Positions 8,788 through 16,786 of a stretch of DNA of 64,000 bases are shown piece after piece. The notes under the pieces are model-generated. The model was not told where the DNA came from. It saw only the letters and a program-made list of their open reading frames with translations, and made no database searches. The stretch comes from Paucibacter_B soli. Its GTDB lineage: Bacteria > Pseudomonadota > Gammaproteobacteria > Burkholderiales > Burkholderiaceae_C. The translations under genes and the position numbers were made by a program. Position 1 is the stretch's first letter; each line of letters opens with the position of its first letter. The stretch is taken from contig NZ_JBBHJW010000001.1 in assembly GCF_037482845.1 (NCBI RefSeq), positions 62,001 to 126,000 of the forward strand, in the 5' to 3' direction.

Positions 8788-11418
8788 TCAGCTGCGCTGC
8801 ATATTGGCGCGCAGCACGCTGCCCAGCAGGTCCAGGCTCTCGGCCAGATGCGCGCGCGTCTCCACCGACTGGCCGCCCTTGCCCAGTGCCGCGCGCAGAT
8901 CGCTCTGCAACTGCACCGCATGCAGGCGCGCCAGCGCGTAGGCATCGGCCATCACGCCGGGGGCACCGCCCTTGGTGAGCACGGACTGCAGGCGCTTGAG
9001 GTGCTCGCGCTGCAGATTACGGCGCAGGCGGTCGATCTCGGCGCCGGTCTTGAGCTCGCTCCAGATGCTGGACTGCAGGGTGCCGTAGACCTCGCTGAGC
9101 GAGATGATGCCCTTGCGCTGCTTCTCGGGCACATAGGCCGGCAGGTCCATCAGGCGCTGCGCGGTGTTGGCGTTGAGCAGGCGGTCCAGCACCACCAGCT
9201 GCACGCGCGCCACCGCGGCCGGGATGTTCATCGGGCCGACGCGCTCCCACTCGTTGTAGTCCACCTGCAGGGTGCTGAGGAACTCGGGGCGGAAGCGGAA
9301 GGAATCGGCGCTGAACAGGCCGCTGGCCAGGAACTTCAGAGCCTCGCGCTGCTGCGCCGGCTCGACCGGGCTGAAGGCGCTGCGGCCGGTGGAGCCAGGC
9401 AGGTCGCGCTGCATATGCATGCCGCCGACATACTTGCCCACCAGCTCGGCCGCGCGGTAGAGCTGGTTGAAACCGTTCACCAGCGAGCGGCGCTGGCGCA
9501 GCGGGTCGTCGCCGGCCTGCGGCTTGCGGTCCTGCACCCGGCTCCACAGCTCCTGCGAGAGCTTGAGGCGGCGTTTGAAATAGGCCATCGGGTCGGCGCC
9601 GAGGTCAAAGCGGTTCGCCAGCGGGTCGATGCCGTCGAACAGGTCGGCGTCGGCGTCGTCGGCATAGGCCAGCTGCGGCTCGGTGCTGCGCGCGGCGATC
9701 TTGGCCAGCTCGGCCGCCTCCGCCTCGGGGGCCAGGGGCTTGTAGGCGTATTCGATCGCCCAATAGTCGTAGGCACCCAGGGTGGTGTTGTTGTAACTGC
9801 CCTGGGTCTCGCCCTGCAGCGCGAGGTTGTAGGCGTTGTAGTCCATCACCGAGCCGGAGATGCCCTTGGCTTCGGTGTAGGCCTTGTCGCTCAGCTGCGC
9901 CTGCGTGACGGTGGTGGAGGCCTTGAAGTTGTGCTTCAGGCCCAGGGTGTGACCCACCTCGTGCATGATCACGTCCTTGATGCGCGCCTGCACAAAGGCC
10001 TCGGCCTCGGGGCTGTCGGGCGCGATCTCGCCGCGCGCTTCCAGCACGTCCATCGCGAAGCCCATCTCGGCGGCGGCTTCGTGGGCGTAGTTGCAGAAGT
10101 CCTCATCTGCACGCGCCGCATGCTTGCCCGGGCCCACGTCCTCGGCAATGAAGGCGCGGCCGCCGCGGGCGAACACATCGCTCATGCCGATGTCAGCGTC
10201 CAGGATCTCGCCGCTGCGCGGATCGGCGTGGCTGGGGCCGATGGCGAAGCCGACGTCGGCGCCGACGAACCAGCGGATCGAGGCATGGCCGGCGTCCATA
10301 TTGTCCCAATCGGCATCGTCGGGCTGCTGCTTGGCGACCACGGCGTTCTTGAAGCCGATCTTCTCGAAGGCCTTGTTCCACTCCAGGATGCCGGCCTCCA
10401 CCGCGCCGCGGTACTTGGCCGGGATGTTCTTGTCCATCCAGTAGGTGATGGGCTGCACCGGCTCGCTCAGCGCGGCGCTGGCGTCCTGCTTCTCCAGGCG
10501 CCAGCGCTTCAGGTAGTGGACGCGCGGGTTCGGCTTGCTGTCATTGCTGAGGTCGCTGAAGGACTCGGCGAAATGGCCCAGGCGCGGATCGGTCCGGCGC
10601 GGCGCCATCACGGTCTCGGGCAGGGCCTGGAAGTTGTAGACGAAGCTCAGGAACATGCTGCGCGGGTCCGGCGTGGCCTGCGGCGGCGTCGGCGTGGGCA
10701 CGGGCGCGGGGGTCAGCGGCGGCGCCGGGATGCGCGGCGTGGCGAAGTGCATGCGCGCGGTCAGCGTGCTGAGCTTGGCGTCGGTGCGCGCGGCCTCGAA
10801 ATAGGAGTTGGCGCGGTCGGCCGCGAAGGGCAGGCGGTAGGCCATCTCCAGGCGCGTGGACATGCCGGGGATGTCGGTCAGCAGCAAGGCCGCATCCACC
10901 AACACCGACTTGCGCTCCGGATGCTCGGCGCTGGCCAGCGTGCCGGAGGCCAGCAGGCTGGGCGAGAAGGCCTGTTCACCGGCCAGCTTGCCGCCGCCCT
11001 CGGCGCGGAATTTTGTGTTGAGCGCGATCAGCTGCACCTGGTTGCCGACGCGGCGCCACTCGGCCATCAGGGCGCGGCCCATCTGGCTGGCATAGAGGCC
11101 GCGCTCGCCCACCGCATTGGCGTAGTTGACGGTGAACATGAAGGGCTTGTTGAACTGCGCCTTGGGGATCTCCAGCCAGACCTTCTCGTCCTTGCGCCAG
11201 ATCGGGAACAGGCCGTCCTGCTGCTTGGCATCCTTGCTGACCTCGGCGAAGGGCTTGGGCGCGGCGGGATCGGCGGCCGGACGCGGCGCCGCATTAGTCG
11301 TGGCGGCGGGAGCCGAGGCGCCGTTCGCGGGGGCGGCGGGGGCGGTCTGCGCGTGTGCCGTGGCGCCCAGCAACAGCAGGGCGGCAGCGACGGCGGTGAG
11401 GTTTTGGCTAGGGCGCAT
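8788..11418 (-). CDS. Secreted zinc-dependent metalloprotease (DUF5117/DUF4953-type)
   Basis: Protein of 876 residues with a clear signal peptide (A-A-L-L-L-L-G-A-T-A-H-A, cleavage after about residue 23) and an Ala/Pro-rich linker before the conserved part. The zinc-binding motif HEVGHTLGLKH near residue 491, followed by a Met-turn-like SVMDY about 35 residues later, marks a metzincin-type active site with Glu492 as catalytic base. The N-terminal third is the domain usually labelled DUF5117 and the C-terminal third is helical. Family members are large periplasmic or exported proteases of uncharacterised role. It stands alone, divergent from the esterase gene at 11542 and with its own terminator. 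Confidence 0.88.
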   Translation of the reverse strand: MRPSQNLTAVAAALLLLGATAHAQTAPAAPANGASAPAATTNAAPRPAADPAAPKPFAEVSKDAKQQDGLFPIWRKDEKVWLEIPKAQFNKPFMFTVNYANAVGERGLYASQMGRALMAEWRRVGNQVQLIALNTKFRAEGGGKLAGEQAFSPSLLASGTLASAEHPERKSVLVDAALLLTDIPGMSTRLEMAYRLPFAADRANSYFEAARTDAKLSTLTARMHFATPRIPAPPLTPAPVPTPTPPQATPDPRSMFLSFVYNFQALPETVMAPRRTDPRLGHFAESFSDLSNDSKPNPRVHYLKRWRLEKQDASAALSEPVQPITYWMDKNIPAKYRGAVEAGILEWNKAFEKIGFKNAVVAKQQPDDADWDNMDAGHASIRWFVGADVGFAIGPSHADPRSGEILDADIGMSDVFARGGRAFIAEDVGPGKHAARADEDFCNYAHEAAAEMGFAMDVLEARGEIAPDSPEAEAFVQARIKDVIMHEVGHTLGLKHNFKASTTVTQAQLSDKAYTEAKGISGSVMDYNAYNLALQGETQGSYNNTTLGAYDYWAIEYAYKPLAPEAEAAELAKIAARSTEPQLAYADDADADLFDGIDPLANRFDLGADPMAYFKRRLKLSQELWSRVQDRKPQAGDDPLRQRRSLVNGFNQLYRAAELVGKYVGGMHMQRDLPGSTGRSAFSPVEPAQQREALKFLASGLFSADSFRFRPEFLSTLQVDYNEWERVGPMNIPAAVARVQLVVLDRLLNANTAQRLMDLPAYVPEKQRKGIISLSEVYGTLQSSIWSELKTGAEIDRLRRNLQREHLKRLQSVLTKGGAPGVMADAYALARLHAVQLQSDLRAALGKGGQSVETRAHLAESLDLLGSVLRANMQRS

Positions 11419-11541
11419 GGATAACTCTGGCTTGCAGATGCAAAGGCGCGACTGTCGCCCCGCCGGCCCCGCCCGTCAATGCGGCCAAACTCCGATCGCA
11501 CCCAGAAAACCGTGCTTCATCGCACGCTAGACTGCGGCCCC

Positions 11542-12141
11542 ATGCCCGCCTCTTCTTGCACCACCCACCTGCTCTACCTGCATGGCTTTCGCTCCTCGCC
11601 ACGTTCGGCCAAGGCGCAGCGCATGGCGGCCTGGGTGGGCGAGCAGCGCCCGGACCTGGTGTGGGCCTGCCCGCAGCTGCCGCCCTCGCCGGCCGCGGCC
11701 ATGCGGGAAGTCATGGCGCTGATCCAGGCCTGGCCGCGCGAGCGCATGGCGGTGATGGGCAGCTCGCTGGGCGGCTTCTATGCCACCCAGGTGGCGCAGG
11801 CCAGCGGCTGCCGCGCCGTGCTTCTGAACCCCGCGGTGGATCCGGCGCGCGACCTGGCGCGCCATATCGGCGCACAACGCTGCTGGCAGAACCCGGACGA
11901 GCAATTCTTCTTCCGCGCCGAGTACATCGACGAGCTGCGCGCGCAGTACCTCGGCGAACTGGCCCATCCCGAGCGGGTGCTGGCGGTGATCGCCAAGGGC
12001 GACGAGCTGTTGGATTGGCGCGAGATGCAGGCCCGCTACGCCGGCTGCCGCATCAAGCTGCTGGAAGGCAGCGACCACGGCCTCTCGGATTTCGACGACT
12101 ACCTCCCCGAACTGACGGAGTTTCTACAGCTATGCGTTTGA
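11542..12141 (+). CDS. YqiA/YcfP-type alpha/beta-fold esterase
   Basis: Small hydrolase of 199 residues. The oxyanion/nucleophile region LHGFRSSPRSAKAQ near the N-terminus and the elbow GSSLGGFYAT (catalytic Ser about residue 75) are typical of the YqiA family. The acid is likely in GDELLDW and the base in GSDHGLSDF. The ATG at 11542 is preferred over an upstream ATG at 11479 because the upstream residues do not resemble the family. Its last 10 bases overlap the start of the FabG-like reductase. Confidence 0.87.
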   Translation: MPASSCTTHLLYLHGFRSSPRSAKAQRMAAWVGEQRPDLVWACPQLPPSPAAAMREVMALIQAWPRERMAVMGSSLGGFYATQVAQASGCRAVLLNPAVDPARDLARHIGAQRCWQNPDEQFFFRAEYIDELRAQYLGELAHPERVLAVIAKGDELLDWREMQARYAGCRIKLLEGSDHGLSDFDDYLPELTEFLQLCV

Positions 12142-12872
12142 CGAACAAGGTCTGCATCATCACCGGCGCCGCCCAGGGCATAGGCCTGGCCACGGCCATC
12201 AAGTTTGCCCAGGAAGGCGCCACCGTGGTGGTGTGCGACCGGCGAGCCGAGGGCGTGGAAGCGGCCGTCGAAGCCTGCGAGGCGGCCGGCGCCAGCGCCA
12301 TGGGCCGGGTGCTGGACGTGACCGACCGCGTCTCGGTCGACCTGATGGTGGCCGCGGTGCTGGAACAGTACGGCCGCATCGACGTGCTGGTGAACAACGC
12401 CGGCATCACCAAGGACGCGCGCCTGCAGAAGATGACGCTGGAACAGTTCGACGCCGTCATCGACGTCAATCTGCGCGGCGTGTTTCACTGCGCCCAGGCG
12501 GTCGCCGACACCATGGTGGCGCAGGGCGGCGGCGTGATCCTCAACGCCTCCTCGGTGGTGGGCATCTACGGCAACTTCGGCCAGACCAACTACGCCGCCA
12601 GCAAATTCGGCGTGATCGGCTTCACCAAGACCTGGAGCCGCGAGCTGGGCCCCAAGGGCGTGCGCGTCAACGCGGTGGCGCCGGGTTTCATCGAGACCCC
12701 CATCCTCGGCACCATCCCCGACAAGGTGATGGACGAGATGCGCGCCCATGTGCCGCTCAGGCGTCTGGGTAGGCCCGAGGAGATCGCCAATGTCTACGCC
12801 TTTCTGGCGAGCGACGAGGCCAGCTATGTGAATGGCGCGGTGCTGGAGGTGTCGGGGGGCATGACGGTCTAG
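12132..12872 (+). CDS. FabG-like short-chain dehydrogenase/reductase
   Basis: Classical SDR of 246 residues. NAD(P) motif TGAAQGIGLATA is near the N-terminus, NNAG is in the middle, catalytic Ser is in NASSVVG, and the Tyr/Lys pair is in NYAASKFGVIGF. The PGFIETPI segment and the C-terminal V-L-E-V-S-G-G-M-T-V are typical of 3-oxoacyl-ACP or acetoacetyl-CoA reductases. The start at 12132 lies inside the esterase gene, so translation is probably coupled. Because fabG usually sits in the fatty-acid cluster, this is more likely a paralogue with a different substrate. Confidence 0.9.
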   Translation: MRLTNKVCIITGAAQGIGLATAIKFAQEGATVVVCDRRAEGVEAAVEACEAAGASAMGRVLDVTDRVSVDLMVAAVLEQYGRIDVLVNNAGITKDARLQKMTLEQFDAVIDVNLRGVFHCAQAVADTMVAQGGGVILNASSVVGIYGNFGQTNYAASKFGVIGFTKTWSRELGPKGVRVNAVAPGFIETPILGTIPDKVMDEMRAHVPLRRLGRPEEIANVYAFLASDEASYVNGAVLEVSGGMTV

Positions 12873-12884
12873 TTTGTGATCAAA
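12873..12884. promoter_or_regulatory. TTTGTGATCAAA element (distal operator candidate)
   Basis: The sequence TTTGTGATCAAA begins directly after the stop codon of the reductase gene. It shares its first ten bases with a second copy, TTTGTGATCACA, at 12937-12948; the copies start 64 bp apart. As the operon downstream encodes its own GntR regulator, these are plausible regulator sites. The link to that protein is inferred. Confidence 0.5.
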
Positions 12885-12893
12885 CCATTCCAC

Positions 12894-12918
12894 ATCACCC
12901 ACGATCCTAGTGGGTGAT
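12894..12918. repeat. Perfect 9-bp inverted repeat in the promoter region
   Basis: ATCACCCAC (12894-12902) and GTGGGTGAT (12910-12918) flank a 7-base loop. No T-tract follows on either strand close by, so it is not a classical terminator. It may be a protein-binding dyad or an mRNA 3' hairpin of the upstream reductase gene. Confidence 0.55.
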
Positions 12919-12926
12919 TGTCGAAT

Positions 12927-12954
12927 TTGTCCGTTATTTGTGATCACATATGGC
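12927..12954 (+). promoter_or_regulatory. Promoter with internal palindrome before the glutamine synthetase-like gene
   Basis: A candidate sigma-70 promoter: TTGTCC at 12927-12932, a 16-bp spacer, then TATGGC at 12949-12954. The spacer contains the perfect palindrome TGTGATCACA (12939-12948), a placement expected for a repressor site. The start codon follows 26 bases downstream, with a weak AGAGGTGA ribosome site at 12968-12975. The hexamers are imperfect; the palindrome is certain. Confidence 0.55.
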
Positions 12955-12979
12955 ATCCAAGCGATACCAGAGGTGATTC

Positions 12980-14329
12980 ATGTCCGAGCCCGCCGACCCC
13001 ACCGCCCTGCGCCGGCTGCTGGCCGAGCACCACATCCACGAGGTCGAGTGCGTGATCCCGGACATCACCGGCATCGCGCGCGGCAAGATCCTGCCCAAGG
13101 ATCTGTTCCTCGGTGCCGGCGAAATGCGCCTGCCCAAGAGCGTGCTGCTCAATACCGTGAACGGCCAGCAACCCGACAACGGGCCGCATGTGGGCGACAC
13201 CGACCCCGACATGCTGTGCAAGCCCGATGCCGCCACCTTCCGCGTGGTGCCCTGGGCGGCCGAGCCGGTGGCGGTGGTGATACACGACTGCCTGGAGTGG
13301 GACGGCACGCCGGTGGCGCTCTCGCCGCGCAGCGTGCTGCGGCGCGTGCTGGGCCTGTACCGCGAGCGCGGCTGGCAGCCGGTGGTGGCGCCGGAAATGG
13401 AGTTCTACCTGGTGGCGCGCCAGCAGAACCCGCATGAGCCACTGCAGCCGCCGGTGGGCCGCACCGGCAAGCCCGAGGCCGGGCGCCAGAGCTATTCGAT
13501 CGACGCGGTGAACGACTTCGACCCCTTCTTCATGGAGCTTTCCAGCTTCTGCGAGGTGCACCGCCTGGGCGTCGAGACGCTGATCCACGAGGCCGGTGCC
13601 GGCCAGATGGAGATCAACTTCAGCCATGGCGATCCGCTCGAGCTGGCGGATCGGGTCTTCCTCTTCAAGCGCACGGTGCGCGAGACGGCGCTGCGCCACG
13701 GCATCTTCGCCACCTTCATGGCCAAGCCCATGGAGACCGAGCCCGGCAGCGCGATGCACATCCATCAAAGCATCCTCGACGCCGAGGGTCGCAACCTCTT
13801 CAGCCTGCCCGATGGCAGCGCCAGCCCGGCCTTCTTCCACTACATCGCCGGCCTGCAGCGCTATGTGCCCCAGCTGATGCCCATGCTGGCGCCCTATGTG
13901 AACTCCTACCGGCGCCTGGCGCCCTACCTCTCGGCGCCCACCAATGTGCGCTGGGGCTATGACAACCGCACCTGTGGCTTCCGCGTGCCCAAGTCGGACG
14001 CGGCCGGCCGGCGCGTCGAGAACCGCGTGCCCGGCGTGGATGTGAACCCCTATCTGGCGATTGCCGCCACCCTGGCCTGCGGCTACCTGGGCCTGCTGGA
14101 GCAGGAAGCGCCCAGCGAGCCGGTGAGCGGCAGCGCCTGGGCCCTGCAGAGCGAGCTGCCGCGCCATCTGGAGGACGCGATCGCCGCGCTGCGCGCCTGC
14201 GCGCCGCTGCGCGAGTTGCTGGGCGGCGCCTTCGTCGACGCCTTCTGCGCCGTCAAGGAGCTGGAGTACAGCACCTACAACCGCGTCATCAGCTCCTGGG
14301 AGCGCGAGCACCTGCTGCTCTTGGTATGA
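12980..14329 (+). CDS. Glutamine synthetase-like gamma-glutamyl-amine ligase (PuuA-type)
   Basis: Protein of 449 residues in the glutamine synthetase superfamily, of the type that joins glutamate to amines rather than to ammonia. Metal and glutamate ligands are seen in PEMEFYL and in HEAGAGQMEINFSHGDPLE. The nucleotide/metal site is in FMAKP...SAMHIHQS, and the arginine-rich C-terminal part has NVRWGYDNRTCGFRVP. The length is close to PuuA (about 470) and lacks the adenylylation loop of GlnA. It is first in an operon with a PLP aminotransferase and a GntR regulator. The amine substrate is not known; polyamine, ethanolamine-like or xenobiotic amines are all possible. Confidence 0.85.
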   Translation: MSEPADPTALRRLLAEHHIHEVECVIPDITGIARGKILPKDLFLGAGEMRLPKSVLLNTVNGQQPDNGPHVGDTDPDMLCKPDAATFRVVPWAAEPVAVVIHDCLEWDGTPVALSPRSVLRRVLGLYRERGWQPVVAPEMEFYLVARQQNPHEPLQPPVGRTGKPEAGRQSYSIDAVNDFDPFFMELSSFCEVHRLGVETLIHEAGAGQMEINFSHGDPLELADRVFLFKRTVRETALRHGIFATFMAKPMETEPGSAMHIHQSILDAEGRNLFSLPDGSASPAFFHYIAGLQRYVPQLMPMLAPYVNSYRRLAPYLSAPTNVRWGYDNRTCGFRVPKSDAAGRRVENRVPGVDVNPYLAIAATLACGYLGLLEQEAPSEPVSGSAWALQSELPRHLEDAIAALRACAPLRELLGGAFVDAFCAVKELEYSTYNRVISSWEREHLLLLV

Positions 14330-14335
14330 AGGAGG
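14329..14335 (+). promoter_or_regulatory. Shine-Dalgarno site that sets the aminotransferase start
   Basis: AAGGAGG lies five bases before the ATG at 14341 and overlaps the stop codon of the glutamine synthetase-like gene. It supports 14341 over an in-frame ATG at 14326, which has no ribosome site and would contain this sequence. Confidence 0.8.
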
Positions 14336-14340
14336 CTGAC

Positions 14341-15711
14341 ATGTCCCACACCCGCCAAGGCCTGGACTGGCCGCGCGCCCAGGCTCTGCTGCAAGAAGAA
14401 CGCGCCCGCTTCGCCGCCCAGCGGCCACGCTCGCGCGCCCTGGCGCAGGCTGCGGCCGAGCACCTGATGTTCGGCGTGCCCCTGCACTGGATGCAGGACT
14501 GGGGCACGCCCTTTGCCCTGCATCTGCAAAGCGCCCAGGGCGCCGAGCTGCTGGACGTGGACGGTCACCGCCTGGTCGACTTCTGCCTGGGCGACACCGG
14601 CGCGATGTTCGGCCACGCGCCGCCAGCGGTGGTATCCGCCTTGAACCGACAGGCGGCGCAGGGCATGACGGCCATGCTCGCGAGCGAGCATGCCGGCGCC
14701 GTGGGCCGCCTGCTGGCCGAGCGCTTCGGCCTGCCGCGCTGGCAGTTCGCGATGAGTGCCACCGATGCAAACCGTTATGTGCTGCGCTGGCTGCGCGCCG
14801 CCAGCGGGCGCAGCCAGCTGATCGTCTTCAACGGCTGCTACCACGGCACCGTCTCGGACGTGTTCGTCGATCTGGTGGATGGCCGGGCGCTGCAGCGCGA
14901 CAGCCTGCTGGGCCAGGTGCATGACCTGACCGCCCATACCAGAGTGGTGGAGTTCAATGACCTGGCGGCGCTGGAAGCCGCCTTGGCGCCCGGCGACGTG
15001 GCCTGCGTGCTGGCCGAACCGGCCATGACCAATATCGGCATGGTGCTGCCGGACCCCGGCTTCTGGGAGGCCGCGCAGGCCCTGATACGCCGGCACGGCG
15101 CGGCCCTGGTGCTGGACGAGACCCATACCATCAGCGTCGGCCCCGGCGGCTATGCGCGCGCCCACGGCCTCAAGCCCGACGCGCTGGTGCTGGGCAAGCC
15201 GCTGGGCGGCGGCATGCCTTGCGCGGCCTATGGCTTCAGCGCCGAGTGGGCGGCGCGCGCCGAGGCCGCCAAGCACGCCGCGCCGCCCGGGCATTCGGGC
15301 ATAGGCACCACGCTCACCGCCAATCTGCTGGCGATGGCGGCGATGCAGGCCGCGCTGGAAACCCTCTTCACCCCCGCGCAATACGCGCCCATGCTGGCCG
15401 GCGCCACGCGGCTCAGCGAGGGCTTGCGCGCCTGCATCGCGCGGCACCGCCTGCCCTGGTGCGTGACCCAGCTAGGCGCGCGCACCGAGTTCCAGTTCCG
15501 CGCCGATCCGCCACGCAATGGCAGCGAGGCAGGCGCCGCGCTGGACGCCGAGCTGGAACAGCTGATCCATCTGGCGCTGCTGAACCGCGGCATCATGATC
15601 ACGCCCTTTCACAACATGATGCTGGTCAGCCCCGCCACCAGCGATGCGCATCTCGCGCAGCTGCTGGGCGCCTTTGATGAGGTGCTGGGCTTGATCTGCG
15701 CGACGCCATGA
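14341..15711 (+). CDS. Class III PLP aminotransferase, glutamate-1-semialdehyde aminomutase-like
   Basis: Protein of 456 residues with the class III aminotransferase fold. The cofactor Asp is in LVLDETHTISVGPGGY, and the Schiff-base lysine is in LVLGKPLGGGMP. It resembles HemL in overall pattern, but the true hemL is at 4917 and this copy has changed substrate segments: ATDANRYVLRW replaces the strongly conserved GTEA-type phosphate loop. It is coupled to the gamma-glutamyl ligase upstream and its stop overlaps the GntR start by 4 bases. The likely role is transamination in the same amine or amino-acid pathway; the substrate is unassigned. Confidence 0.85.
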   Translation: MSHTRQGLDWPRAQALLQEERARFAAQRPRSRALAQAAAEHLMFGVPLHWMQDWGTPFALHLQSAQGAELLDVDGHRLVDFCLGDTGAMFGHAPPAVVSALNRQAAQGMTAMLASEHAGAVGRLLAERFGLPRWQFAMSATDANRYVLRWLRAASGRSQLIVFNGCYHGTVSDVFVDLVDGRALQRDSLLGQVHDLTAHTRVVEFNDLAALEAALAPGDVACVLAEPAMTNIGMVLPDPGFWEAAQALIRRHGAALVLDETHTISVGPGGYARAHGLKPDALVLGKPLGGGMPCAAYGFSAEWAARAEAAKHAAPPGHSGIGTTLTANLLAMAAMQAALETLFTPAQYAPMLAGATRLSEGLRACIARHRLPWCVTQLGARTEFQFRADPPRNGSEAGAALDAELEQLIHLALLNRGIMITPFHNMMLVSPATSDAHLAQLLGAFDEVLGLICATP

Positions 15712-16418
15712 TGGACATGCCCGAAGCCAGCACCCAGCAGGACGCCTGCTACCAGCAGCTGCGCGCCCAGCTCTCGCTGGGCCGCTTCCTGCCCGGCGAG
15801 CGGCTCAAGATCCGCCAGCTGGCCGAGGAGCTGGGCCTGGGCCAGATGCCGGTGCGCGCCGCGCTGCAGCGCCTGGCCGCCGAGGGCGCGCTGGTCAACG
15901 TGCCTAACGCCGGCGTGATGGTGCCACAGCTCTCGGTGCCCGAGTTCGACGATGTGCTGGGGGTGCGCATGCTGCTGGAGGGCGAGGCCACCGAGCGCGC
16001 CTGCCTGCGCCTGAGCGCCGCGGAGCTCGCTGAGTTGCGGGCGCTCGGCCGGCAGATGGCGCAGGCGCTGGCGGATGCCGATGCCAAGGCCTATCTGGAT
16101 GCCAACGAGCTGTTTCACCTGCGGCTCTACCGCGCCGCCGGCTCACCCAGCCTGCTGGCCCTGATCGAGACCGTGTGGCTCAAGGTCGGGCCGCTGTCCA
16201 ACCGGCTGTTCGAGCACGAGGCCGCGCTGGGGGTGCTGAATCAGGCCCACGACGACATGCTGCTGGCGCTGCGGCGGCGCGACCCGGCGGCCGCGCGTCA
16301 TGCGCTCGAGCGCGATCTCTTCATCGCCGGCCAGTTTCTGCGCCAGAGTTGCCGCCAGGCTCAGGGCGATACTGGCGCCGCAAAGGCCAGCACATGCCCG
16401 TCCGGGTCCAGCGAGTAG
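15708..16418 (+). CDS. GntR/FadR-type transcriptional regulator (FCD domain)
   Basis: DNA-binding protein of 236 residues. The N-terminal winged helix contains LKIRQLAEELGLGQMPVRAA, the standard GntR recognition helix region. The C-terminal FCD helical domain shows the conserved V-R-x-x-L-E-G-E-A-T-E-R and the acidic/histidine ligand residues of the family (D-A-N-E-L-F-H). It is last in the operon after the ligase and aminotransferase, so a local, substrate-responsive repressor is the natural reading. Its 3' end overlaps the convergent VOC gene by 58 bases. Confidence 0.9.
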   Translation: MMDMPEASTQQDACYQQLRAQLSLGRFLPGERLKIRQLAEELGLGQMPVRAALQRLAAEGALVNVPNAGVMVPQLSVPEFDDVLGVRMLLEGEATERACLRLSAAELAELRALGRQMAQALADADAKAYLDANELFHLRLYRAAGSPSLLALIETVWLKVGPLSNRLFEHEAALGVLNQAHDDMLLALRRRDPAAARHALERDLFIAGQFLRQSCRQAQGDTGAAKASTCPSGSSE

Positions 16419-16753
16419 GCCGCCTGATGCCCCCAGTCGCGCGGCGATAAGGGGCTGAGTTCGCGCGCGCCGGCACTGAGCGCCCTGGCATGCCACTGCG
16501 CCGGCTCGGGCACCAGCAGGTAGAGCTCGCAGCGCGGGATGCCGGCGCCGCGCGCCGGATCGGGCAACGCCGCGCCCAGCAGGCGCCGTATGCCCTGCTC
16601 GGGCATCAGGCCCAGCACGGCGCCGCCGGGCAGCTCGAACTCGCTCATGCCGGGCACATGCAGGCGCGCGTCGCGCCCCAGGGCCGCGGCATAAAAGCCA
16701 TGGCTGCGTTCCTGATCGCCCACGTAGAGGATGAAGTAGGACTGCGGCTGCAT
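16361..16753 (-). CDS. VOC-family (glyoxalase/dioxygenase superfamily) protein
   Basis: Protein of 130 residues with the paired beta-alpha-beta-beta-beta fold expected from the pattern YFILYVGDQERSHGFYAAALG at the N-terminus and DPDGHVLAFA at the C-terminus. The first module lacks the usual metal His at the start (S-Y-F-I-L-Y), so it may be non-enzymatic or bind a ligand only. It is convergent with the GntR gene and precedes the peptidase gene end. Confidence 0.8.
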   Translation of the reverse strand: MQPQSYFILYVGDQERSHGFYAAALGRDARLHVPGMSEFELPGGAVLGLMPEQGIRRLLGAALPDPARGAGIPRCELYLLVPEPAQWHARALSAGARELSPLSPRDWGHQAAYSLDPDGHVLAFAAPVSP

Positions 16754-16786
16754 GACGACCTGCCTTCTGCTGCTCGGCGCCTGGGT

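Noticed and set aside
8848..11424. Open frame of 858 codons on the plus strand across the metalloprotease gene
   Set aside because: It is the exact antisense of the metalloprotease; the peptide is His/Leu/Arg/Gly-rich with no family pattern, a common by-product of high-GC coding sequence.
11479..11541. Longer start for the YqiA-like esterase
   Set aside because: The added residues do not resemble the family and lie in the promoter region shared with the divergent metalloprotease.
14341..15711. Second hemL
   Set aside because: The PLP lysine is kept but the phosphate loop and substrate segments differ from HemL, and its operon is not haem-related.
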